Source: Gardnerella vaginalis
GTDB taxonomy: Bacteria; Actinomycetota; Actinomycetes; Actinomycetales; Bifidobacteriaceae
Assembly (NCBI RefSeq): GCF_040427915.1
Contig: NZ_JBETXJ010000002.1
Coordinates: 682,001 to 746,000, forward strand
DNA: 64,000 nt
Reading direction: 5' to 3'
Shown here: positions 17,822 to 24,984 of the stretch, one piece after another
How the letters are laid out: each line of letters starts with the position of its first letter
Numbering within the stretch: the stretch's first letter is position 1
The notes under the pieces: model-generated
Databases searched by the model: none
The model's input: only the letters and a program-made list of their open reading frames with translations
What the model was told of the DNA's origin: nothing
Position numbers and translations under genes: made by a program

Positions 17822-18760
17822 ATGAAACAAATCATAGTGAACGCGCTAAATCGCATGCCTGTTTTGCTTATTGTTGTTGTAGAAGCGGCGATGGTTTATT
17901 TAGCAACATCAATAGCGAAAGTCGCGTTTAGTCAGCTCGATCCGTTGTATTCTGTGTGGTATCGCGTTGGATTTATGACTTTGTTTTTGCTTGCTTGGAG
18001 AAGACCTTTTTCGCACAAAAAACGCGCGCGCAATTCTTTGCCTAAAACGTTAAAAGAATGGTTAATTGTTGTTGCAGTAGGAATTTCCGTTGTTCTTATG
18101 AATACCATGTTTTATTTAGCTATTAGTTGCATGGCTGTGGGGGTCGCGGTTACTATCGAGTTTGTAGGACCGCTTATGGTTGCTGTTATAACAGGTAAAA
18201 CGTGGCGTGAGCGCATTGGTATAGTTATTGCCGCGTGTGGAATCGTGCTTCTTGCAAGCGCTTCTATGGGTTCTAATGAAAGTCCGCATTTTCTTGTTGG
18301 ATTAGTTGCAATTCTTATTGGCGGATCCATGTGGGGAATGTATATTGTCTCTGGGCGAATGTTGGCTAGAGGTTCTAATGCTATAGACAGAGTTAGTGTA
18401 GCTATTTTAATTGGATGGTTGTTGCAGTCTAGCGTACTTGCGGTTCCTGCGATTTCTCATGTTATATACCCTAAGCCAGGAGCTACTTGGGCTGCACAGT
18501 CTGGCGGTTCTATAAAGCTTTTAGCTTTGATGGTTGTTATTGCGATATGCGCATCTTTTATTCCTACGCTGTTGGATCAGGTTCTTTTAAAGCGCGTGTC
18601 TTCGGCAAGATATTCTGTTATGCAGGCTTTATATCCTGCTATTGCGGCAGTTGTTGGAATGGGATTTGGAGAAGTGCCAACTTGGATTGATGTTTGTGGA
18701 ATGGCTCTAGTTATGTTGGCTGTTGCGATTACATTTTCGGGAGACCATAATCCTGCATAA
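17822..18760 (+). CDS. EamA/DMT-family transporter (RhtA-like)
   Basis: 312 residues with ten predicted transmembrane helices in two EamA repeats (about 20-140 and 160-305), each ending in conserved EFVGPLMVAV- and QALYPAIAAVVG-type segments. The family exports amino acids or small metabolites across the membrane; RhtA, a threonine/homoserine exporter, is the closest pattern. No good ribosome site is seen; TAGGGT at 17809-17814 ends seven bases before the ATG, so a leaderless transcript is possible. Substrate unknown. Confidence 0.85.
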   Translation: MKQIIVNALNRMPVLLIVVVEAAMVYLATSIAKVAFSQLDPLYSVWYRVGFMTLFLLAWRRPFSHKKRARNSLPKTLKEWLIVVAVGISVVLMNTMFYLAISCMAVGVAVTIEFVGPLMVAVITGKTWRERIGIVIAACGIVLLASASMGSNESPHFLVGLVAILIGGSMWGMYIVSGRMLARGSNAIDRVSVAILIGWLLQSSVLAVPAISHVIYPKPGATWAAQSGGSIKLLALMVVIAICASFIPTLLDQVLLKRVSSARYSVMQALYPAIAAVVGMGFGEVPTWIDVCGMALVMLAVAITFSGDHNPA

Positions 18761-18816
18761 ATATTGTTGTTTGGCTATTCAATCCACTTTTGCGTGTTTG
18801 GTGTGTCGCTGAAGCA

Positions 18817-18845
18817 TTGTGCACGTCCTCAAGAGGTGATATAGT
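18817..18845 (+). promoter_or_regulatory. Promoter of tRNA-Ser (GCT)
   Basis: TTGTGC (-35, 18817-18822) and TATAGT (-10, 18840-18845) with a 17-base spacer; the tRNA begins 34 bases later. Confidence 0.7.
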
Positions 18846-18879
18846 CTGAATCTGTTGCTATCTTGAATAGCTACAAAGT

Positions 18880-18966
18880 GGAGTCATGCCTGAGTGGCCG
18901 ATAGGGGCACCCTGCTAAGGTGTTAGTCGTGTAAGCGGCTCGAGAGTTCGAATCTCTCTGACTCCG
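18880..18966 (+). tRNA. tRNA-Ser (GCT)
   Basis: Class II tRNA of 87 bases. Acceptor arms GGAGTCA (18880-18886) and TGACTCC (18959-18965), anticodon GCT in loop CTGCTAA, long variable arm, discriminator G. Reads AGC/AGU. Confidence 0.94.
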
Positions 18967-18973
18967 CGGTTTT

Positions 18974-19013
18974 AGCTCTAAATCGTTGATTTTTCAATGA
19001 TTTAGAGCTTTTT
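18974..19013 (+). terminator. Terminator of tRNA-Ser (GCT)
   Basis: Eleven-base arms AGCTCTAAATC (18974-18984) and GATTTAGAGCT (18999-19009) followed by five T residues. Confidence 0.9.
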
Positions 19014-19113
19014 GCGTTTTGTGTAGATTCCCGTAATTACAATTTTTCCCTTGAAATATTTTGGGCTATAACCCTTGGTTTCCCATTGAATAGTCGCAAG
19101 CAACCGCAATTAT

Positions 19114-19134
19114 TGTGGATAACTCTGTGGATAA
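19114..19134. promoter_or_regulatory. Pair of DnaA-box-like sequences
   Basis: Two exact copies of TGTGGATAA (complement of TTATCCACA) at 19114-19122 and 19126-19134, in the same orientation and 12 bp apart, in the gap before the large surface-protein gene. A single further copy lies at 50089-50097. There is no dnaA, dnaN or clear AT-rich unwinding element here, so this is not called an origin. Confidence 0.5.
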
Positions 19135-19288
19135 GTTGCCTTTAAAATAGGCTTTAACCACATTGATAGATTTTTATTTACATATGAAATTCCTTAAACC
19201 ATAGTTAGACCCATGAGTGTTCTTGTAGCTCATCGTGACTAGCAAAATGTTGGTTACATTAATTGAAAACAATGTTAAGGAGTTTTTT

Positions 19289-22200
19289 ATGGGAAAACAT
19301 AGTGATAAAAAACCGCCAATCCTGCTGAGAAGTATGAGAAGTAAGCGCGTAAGACTTTTCTCATTATTTACAGCACTAGCTGCTTCAATTTCCATTGTGG
19401 TTGGTAACGGTGTAATTAGCGGAGCATATGCATTCGATACGATTCCTACGTATTCAAACACAATTACTGGTTGTGGAGTTGTGAGTAATTATCAGAGATT
19501 ATCTGCAGTAGACGATAGGGACACGTATTGCGTTGATACTTATGCTGGGAATAGTCTTTATGCGGATACTTCTTGGAATCCTGTAATAAATAATCGTGAA
19601 GTTGCGATCGCTGCAATGATGATAAAGCTCAGCAATCGTGAAAACCAGTATAGAGATAAAGTAGCAATTGCCTATGCTATGCATGAGCATTTTGATTCTG
19701 ATAAATCTAAATGGGAGGATGCTAAAAGGCGTTCGTTCAGTACTAAGGATTTTAGTGAAATAGCTGCTAAAGCTAATGAACTTTGGGAAGAAGCTGCTGG
19801 CAAAATTCCTACAAAGGTTTTATTCAAAGATGAAAGTTGGTATGGAAGTGATGTTGGTGAAATAAAGGTAAAAGCAGAAGGTATTACTAGAACAAGATAT
19901 GACAGAAAAGATGGTGTTAAATTCAAAATAACAGCATCGAATAATAATGTTGTATTCCAAGATAATTCTTATTATGGCAATAAAGAAAAAACAAAAGAAC
20001 GAAATGGTGTTATATCTACAAGCGAAGACTATGCAGATGATTTTAAATGGATCGCAAATGGAGAAGGAAAAGTTAATATTAAAGGCGAGTATTATCTCCC
20101 GAACTTAGAGAAACAAAATACAGAACATGGTTGTTATTTGCTTAGATTATCGCAATCTACTGTGAAATATGATTTTGATGGTTCAGTGTCGGTTGATGTT
20201 CATAGAGAATTCTACCCAACTGTTACTTCAAAATCAGACGTTAATGAGCTAAAACTAGGTGATTCGGTTGAAGATAAGGTTAAAATCGGTGTTAAGCATG
20301 AAGATAAAAATCCGTGGATAGAAAATAAGAAGATTCGCGCACGTGGGTATTACTTTGTCGGTTCATATGACAGCATTCTAAAAGAACGAGCAGCAGGTGA
20401 CAATGTATCAAATTATATAAAGAATTTGCGCGCTGATTCTACTATTAGACAAGTAGCTGCAAGTGATGTTTACTTTAACAAATTAGGTGAAGAAGTTAAA
20501 GCAATAGCTCATATAACAAATGGTGACATGAATCCAGAAAACCTCAAAAATTCTGCACAATATAAGGTTACTAATGAGGACGCTGGACTATTTGGAACAT
20601 GGGTTTGGACTATTTCTAAAGATGAACAAGAAGATGATGTTAAAGGTTTTGTAGCTACTGATTTCATCGAAGGATTTGGTAAAACTAAATCTACATCGGC
20701 ACATAAAGCAAAAATAAGCATAAAGCATATAAAAGATACTAAGAATAAAGATTCAAATAATGTATCAGACACAATAGTTGTTAGTGGTGTGCCAAAAGAC
20801 TACGGAAAGTTTAATGGCAGTAAAGACTACGGTTTTAGCAGCGATGCAAAGATGAAAGTTCGACTTTGGTGGAATGCTAATTTAGATGAAAAATTAGATG
20901 CAGAACCTAATGAAGATTCCAATCACAGTAAGGTTGGAGAGTGGGAAGTTCCATTGCGAAATGGTACATATACACTTGCTGACGGAAAAATTATGTTGAA
21001 ATACAGAGAAAATTCCTCAGCGGAAGAGAAAGTAGAAAAATTAGCCAGCATTGTGAACGTAAATGCTGGTAATACTGGAAAATCTGGATTATATGTATTT
21101 GTATATGATTTCCCTGGATCTTCTAGAGCAGAAGCGTTTAAAACGGCATATAACGATGAAGACAGTAGAAGCAGATTTACTCAAGAAAAAGAAGAGCATA
21201 AAACAGTAAATAATAATTCTGCAGGTAATACTGGTGATTCCAAGCCAAGTGGAGATGTTAAGCCGAGTGGCGGGAATAAGCCGAGTGGCGGAGATGTAAA
21301 ACCAAATGGTGATAAGCCAGATGGTGGTAATAAGCCGAGCGGAGACGTAAAGCCGAGTGGCGGAGATGTAAAACCAAATGGTGACGTTAAGCCAAATGGT
21401 GATAAGCCAAATGGTGATTCCAAGCCAAGTGGAGATGTTAAGCCGAGCGGTGGAAATAAGCCAAATGGTGGAAATAAGCCGAATAGTGATTCCAAGCCAA
21501 GTGGTGAAAGTAAGCCAAGTGGTGATGTAAAGCCAGATGGTGACGTTAAGCCGAGTGGTGGGAATAAGCCAGATGGTGGAGATGTTAAGCCAAGTGGTGA
21601 TGCGAAGCCGAGCGGTGACGTTAAGCCAAATGGTGATAAGCCGAGCGGTGATTTAAAGCCGAGCGGTGAAAGTAAGCCAAGTGGTGATGCGAAACCAAGT
21701 GGAGATAAGCCAGATGGTGGTGATAAGCCAAGCGGAGATGTAAAACCAAATGGTGATGTAAAACCAAATGGTGACGTAAAGCCGAGTGGTGACGTAAAAC
21801 CAAAAGGTGACGTTAAGCCAGATGGTAATAAGCCAGATGGTGGGAATAAGCCTAGTGTGGATTCGCAGGGTGGCAACTCTGGTCAGAATACTCAGAATGG
21901 TGTTAATAAAGGTGATAACGTATCTACGAATAACAATGATAATAAAAATGATAATAAAGTAGACAACAATGATAATAGTGGGGAAGAATCTGGTGAAGTC
22001 ACTAAGAATGAGATAGATCCAAAAACGTCTGCTGGAGGCGCTGTTGTAGACAATATCGTCAACAAGCAAGACTCTCATGATCAAGGTGAGCAACAAAATA
22101 ATAAACAAAATACGCAGCCAAATACTAATCAAAATACACAAAGTCAAGGCAATAGTACCCAGACTGCGCAGAATCAAGGTGACCAAAACGCTGGTTCGCA

Positions 22201-22951
22201 AAAACAACATCAGCAAACTGGTGATACTGAAGGTAAACAAGATAACAATATTAATGTAGATAATTCTCAGAGTGGTTCTGATTCTCATTCTGATGCTAAT
22301 AGTGATAATACAAATGTAAACGGTTCTTCGCAAAAGAATAATGAAAGTAATAAAGTAGATAAAAGTAATAAAGAAAATAATGCTGGCGTAATAGATAAAA
22401 CAGACGCAGGTAAATCAGGTAAATCAGATAATGCTGTGAATGCTGGTAAAGCAGAGAATTCTGGTAAAGCAGATAAAGCAAGAAACGCTGGTAAATCAGA
22501 TGTGAATGCTGATAACACAGAAAACACAGGTAATGAGAATTTGAGTAGCAAAAATGTTCACAGTGATAAAGCAGATAAGTCATCTAAGAAAGATTCTGGT
22601 AGTAGCGTAACTGGGCATAAAGTCAATACGAATAATGATAAAAAAGATGCTCGCACAACAAAGAAAGCAGCTTCTGCAGCAGTTTCTAGCTTAAATACTG
22701 ATGAACAGAATGATAATAAATATGAAGAAGGAGCATCTGGTTTAGGATCTGAGTCGTTTGCAGAAAGCCAATCAGGGTCTACAAATACAAAAAGGAATAA
22801 GCACAGACATGCCCGTGCAGGTGCTGTAAGTGCCACATCTTTATTTAATGCTGGTATAAAAATTGAGAGTGTTTTGATGCTTTCTATGGCAGTATTACTT
22901 ATTGCTGGTGCTATAGTTTTGGGCAAAAATATATATCGCGTTGTATATTAA
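19289..22951 (+). CDS. Very large secreted surface protein with KPSG-type repeats and C-terminal membrane anchor
   Basis: 1220 residues. A signal peptide ends after AYA (residue 48). An N-terminal domain has paired cysteines (TGCGVVSNYQ and TYCVDTY) and a helical AIAYAMHEHFD segment of a type seen in actinobacterial surface proteins. Residues ~651-855 are about 35 copies of a five- to seven-residue KP(S/N/D)G unit, followed by ~300 residues rich in Asn, Gln, Ser and Lys. The C-terminus has one transmembrane helix and a nine-residue tail, but no LPxTG motif. AAGGAG (19277-19282) fixes ATG 19289 rather than GTG 19235. The repeats probably form an extended stalk through the cell wall; the ligand of the head domain is unknown. 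Function as an adhesin is only inference. Confidence 0.85.
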   Translation: MGKHSDKKPPILLRSMRSKRVRLFSLFTALAASISIVVGNGVISGAYAFDTIPTYSNTITGCGVVSNYQRLSAVDDRDTYCVDTYAGNSLYADTSWNPVINNREVAIAAMMIKLSNRENQYRDKVAIAYAMHEHFDSDKSKWEDAKRRSFSTKDFSEIAAKANELWEEAAGKIPTKVLFKDESWYGSDVGEIKVKAEGITRTRYDRKDGVKFKITASNNNVVFQDNSYYGNKEKTKERNGVISTSEDYADDFKWIANGEGKVNIKGEYYLPNLEKQNTEHGCYLLRLSQSTVKYDFDGSVSVDVHREFYPTVTSKSDVNELKLGDSVEDKVKIGVKHEDKNPWIENKKIRARGYYFVGSYDSILKERAAGDNVSNYIKNLRADSTIRQVAASDVYFNKLGEEVKAIAHITNGDMNPENLKNSAQYKVTNEDAGLFGTWVWTISKDEQEDDVKGFVATDFIEGFGKTKSTSAHKAKISIKHIKDTKNKDSNNVSDTIVVSGVPKDYGKFNGSKDYGFSSDAKMKVRLWWNANLDEKLDAEPNEDSNHSKVGEWEVPLRNGTYTLADGKIMLKYRENSSAEEKVEKLASIVNVNAGNTGKSGLYVFVYDFPGSSRAEAFKTAYNDEDSRSRFTQEKEEHKTVNNNSAGNTGDSKPSGDVKPSGGNKPSGGDVKPNGDKPDGGNKPSGDVKPSGGDVKPNGDVKPNGDKPNGDSKPSGDVKPSGGNKPNGGNKPNSDSKPSGESKPSGDVKPDGDVKPSGGNKPDGGDVKPSGDAKPSGDVKPNGDKPSGDLKPSGESKPSGDAKPSGDKPDGGDKPSGDVKPNGDVKPNGDVKPSGDVKPKGDVKPDGNKPDGGNKPSVDSQGGNSGQNTQNGVNKGDNVSTNNNDNKNDNKVDNNDNSGEESGEVTKNEIDPKTSAGGAVVDNIVNKQDSHDQGEQQNNKQNTQPNTNQNTQSQGNSTQTAQNQGDQNAGSQKQHQQTGDTEGKQDNNINVDNSQSGSDSHSDANSDNTNVNGSSQKNNESNKVDKSNKENNAGVIDKTDAGKSGKSDNAVNAGKAENSGKADKARNAGKSDVNADNTENTGNENLSSKNVHSDKADKSSKKDSGSSVTGHKVNTNNDKKDARTTKKAASAAVSSLNTDEQNDNKYEEGASGLGSESFAESQSGSTNTKRNKHRHARAGAVSATSLFNAGIKIESVLMLSMAVLLIAGAIVLGKNIYRVVY
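21239..21858 (+). repeat. Coding tandem repeat, 15-21-bp units (KPSG/KPNG/KPDG)
   Basis: About 35 imperfect units such as GATGTTAAGCCGAGTGGC and GGGAATAAGCCGAGTGGC, always a multiple of three bases, so gains and losses keep the frame. Unit spelling is shuffled and not decayed, which suggests recombination between units. Confidence 0.9.
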
Positions 22952-22980
22952 CAAAATATTAAATACAAATAAAAATTGTT

Positions 22981-23051
22981 GCGTTGTATAATATGCATAA
23001 AGATATGGTTTATTGACGTGGTGTAGTTTATGCATGCATACTATACAACGC
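22981..23051. repeat. Long inverted repeat between the surface-protein gene and the CsoR-like gene
   Basis: 18-base arms (22981-22998 and 23034-23051) with one mismatch, GCGTTGTATA plus TATGCAT on the left. The left arm contains a perfect TATAAT. No T-run follows. It may be a divergent operator for the regulator just downstream or an mRNA 3' hairpin. Confidence 0.55.
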
Positions 23052-23106
23052 ACAATTTTGATATAGACAATATGTAAGAAGTGCTGTTTATATTACGAGG
23101 TTTTAT

Positions 23107-23400
23107 ATGAGCGACTACAACATAGATAAAGAAAAAATGTTGGTTCGTCTGCATAGGGTATGTGGACAGGTTCATGCTGTTGAGAATATGATCGAAAAGG
23201 GAGAAGATTACACAAATATTCTTATGCAGCTTTCTGCTTCTACGGCGGCTCTTAGAGCTGTTGCTCTTATAGTTGCTCATCAGGAAATCTCAAAAGCTTT
23301 AGAGGCTGCTCAAAATGCTTCAGATCAAAAAGTTACCGACAAGAAAGTTGCTGAACTTGTTGATGTCGTAGATCATTTGATGAGATACGATAAATCGTGA
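23107..23400 (+). CDS. CsoR/FrmR-family regulator lacking the copper-binding cysteines
   Basis: 97-residue all-helical DUF156 protein. The family core is visible (LVRLHRVCGQVHAVENMIE, then LMQLSASTAALRAVAL). In copper-sensing CsoR the ligands are Cys, His and Cys; here the first Cys position is Tyr35 and the H-x3-C pair is His58/Ser62. The only cysteine is Cys19, in the first helix and not at a known ligand site. It is thus unlikely to sense Cu(I) in the standard way; a FrmR/RcnR-like or peroxide- or sulfur-responsive role is possible. No copper transporter lies nearby. A long inverted repeat precedes it. Confidence 0.82.
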   Translation: MSDYNIDKEKMLVRLHRVCGQVHAVENMIEKGEDYTNILMQLSASTAALRAVALIVAHQEISKALEAAQNASDQKVTDKKVAELVDVVDHLMRYDKS

Positions 23401-23479
23401 TTCGTGATTCTAACGGTTTCGTATGATTTATTTGTAGCGTTTAAAACTGTTTGAATTAAAAACGACTTGAATATTAAAT

Positions 23480-24121
23480 ATGAAGAGTATGCGAACCGTA
23501 ACTGATTTATCTGAAGAGCCTGCGCACTTTGCTTTCGTGGAAAAGAAGTCTGAATTTATTTCAGATGTTTGCCATATAACAACTCTTGAAGAAGCAATAG
23601 ATTTTGTAGAGTCTATTAGGCTAAAACATCCTAAGGCGAGGCACGTGGCTTATGCTGCTGTGTGCGGAGACAATAATGGCAGACTGTGCGAGCACATGAG
23701 TGATGACGGAGAGCCTTCAGGTACTGCTGGGAAACCTATTCTAGATGTTGTAAGAGCTTCCAATCTTACAGATACAGTTGTAACAGTTACGCGCTATTTT
23801 GGTGGTATTTTGCTTGGCTCTGGTGGATTGATGCGAGCTTATTCACGTGCAGCAGCTGGTGCTATACAATCGAGCAAAATGTCAGATATCATAGAATGTA
23901 ATTGTTTTTCTTGCAAAGTCGAATATACTCAGCTAAGAATGTTTAAAAGCTTATTGTTAAAACATAACGCAGAAATTATGGATGAAGAATACGGAATTTC
24001 TGTAGATTTAAAGGTTTGTGTTCCTTTTGAAGAGTCAGACAGATTTTTAGAATCAGTAAAAAATACATTTTCAGCTATAGTAATTCCTAAATCATGTGGT
24101 GTTTACAGTAGGATTTCCTGA
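23480..24121 (+). CDS. YigZ/IMPACT-family protein
   Basis: 213 residues in two domains. The N-terminal UPF0029 fold has EKKSEFISDV, ARHVAYA, MSDDGEPSGTAGKP and VVTVTRYFGGILLGSGGLMRAYS, the signature block of the family; the C-terminal ~70 residues form the DUF1949-like domain. Bacterial members have no settled biochemical role, with links to translation control proposed for the eukaryotic IMPACT relatives. No ribosome site is seen at ATG 23480; ATG 23489 is an alternative. Confidence 0.9.
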   Translation: MKSMRTVTDLSEEPAHFAFVEKKSEFISDVCHITTLEEAIDFVESIRLKHPKARHVAYAAVCGDNNGRLCEHMSDDGEPSGTAGKPILDVVRASNLTDTVVTVTRYFGGILLGSGGLMRAYSRAAAGAIQSSKMSDIIECNCFSCKVEYTQLRMFKSLLLKHNAEIMDEEYGISVDLKVCVPFEESDRFLESVKNTFSAIVIPKSCGVYSRIS

Positions 24122-24215
24122 TAAAGTTTTTCTCACCTTGTCTGTTTTAGAATTTGTGTCGTAAAACTGATACATTATATTGGACATTGGTAGCTAAAAG
24201 GTTGGTGAGTAGATT

Positions 24216-24884
24216 ATGAGTGATATACAAGATCAAAATAATCTTGAGCACAATGATGATTCGCGTAGTAATTCTCATGACGATTCTCATGAAATTTATG
24301 AGCCTTTGACATCTATTTATGAGCGTTTACGCCACTCCAGTAACTCTAAAGAGCTTCACGAATTTGCTGTAAAAGAACTCCCAGATAGAGCGGATCAAGC
24401 AGAATTTTCTAGGGCTACGGCATTACTAGAAGCTGTAGCTGGGAACATAAATACTCCAGAAGAAGATCGTATTCATCTCGCAACAGTGATGCCATTCCCT
24501 AATATTTTGGTTAAACTTTCACAAGATAAATCTGATAATGTTCGTTTAGCTGTTGCTAAAAATCGTAATGCTAAAAATTGGCTAGTAGGAAGACTTACTA
24601 AAGATTCTTGCGGAGAAGTTAGAGATGCTGCGTTGTGCAATCCGCAGACATCATGGAAAATGCGTCTCGAGGGTGCTCAAACCGAAGGCGTTGGGTCAAA
24701 AACATTAGATTACTTAGCCTCACTTGGTGTAGGTGAAGAAAGTAAGGATTCGCCAGTACTTTCCGCAATGGTAAGAAGAGCAGTGGCGCTTAATCCTGGT
24801 GTGTCGCAGCCAACATTGATGGCTTTGTCAAAAGACAAAGACCCAGATGTTTCCTCTGCTGCATTAGAAGTTTTAAATAAATAA
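24216..24884 (+). CDS. Helical repeat protein (HEAT/LRV-like), function unknown
   Basis: 222 residues. After an acidic, polar N-terminus the protein is helical with repeats of the form LSQDKSDNVRLAVAKNRN, LTKDSCGEVRDAALCNPQ and LSKDKDPDVSSAALEVLN, spaced roughly 20-85 residues apart and resembling leucine-rich-variant or HEAT units. No catalytic motif, cysteine cluster or membrane segment is seen. A ribosome site of the form AAAGGTTGGTGAG precedes the ATG. Probably a binding scaffold; the partner is unknown. Confidence 0.7.
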   Translation: MSDIQDQNNLEHNDDSRSNSHDDSHEIYEPLTSIYERLRHSSNSKELHEFAVKELPDRADQAEFSRATALLEAVAGNINTPEEDRIHLATVMPFPNILVKLSQDKSDNVRLAVAKNRNAKNWLVGRLTKDSCGEVRDAALCNPQTSWKMRLEGAQTEGVGSKTLDYLASLGVGEESKDSPVLSAMVRRAVALNPGVSQPTLMALSKDKDPDVSSAALEVLNK

Positions 24885-24984
24885 AGTTTTAAATAAATAA
24901 AAAAATTTATATAAGTCTTGAGTGTAAAATTAAATTAAACAATAATTGCATACGTTTGCATAAAAAACTCACATATATACTACG

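Noticed and set aside
19114..19134. Chromosomal origin of replication
   Set aside because: Only two DnaA boxes, no dnaA/dnaN/rpmH neighbourhood and no clear unwinding element.
21181..21876. 231-codon ORF on the minus strand within the KPSG repeat region
   Set aside because: It is the mirror of the repeat: 18-bp-type units stay open in several frames. It has no ribosome site or family pattern, and the plus-strand protein is clearly real.
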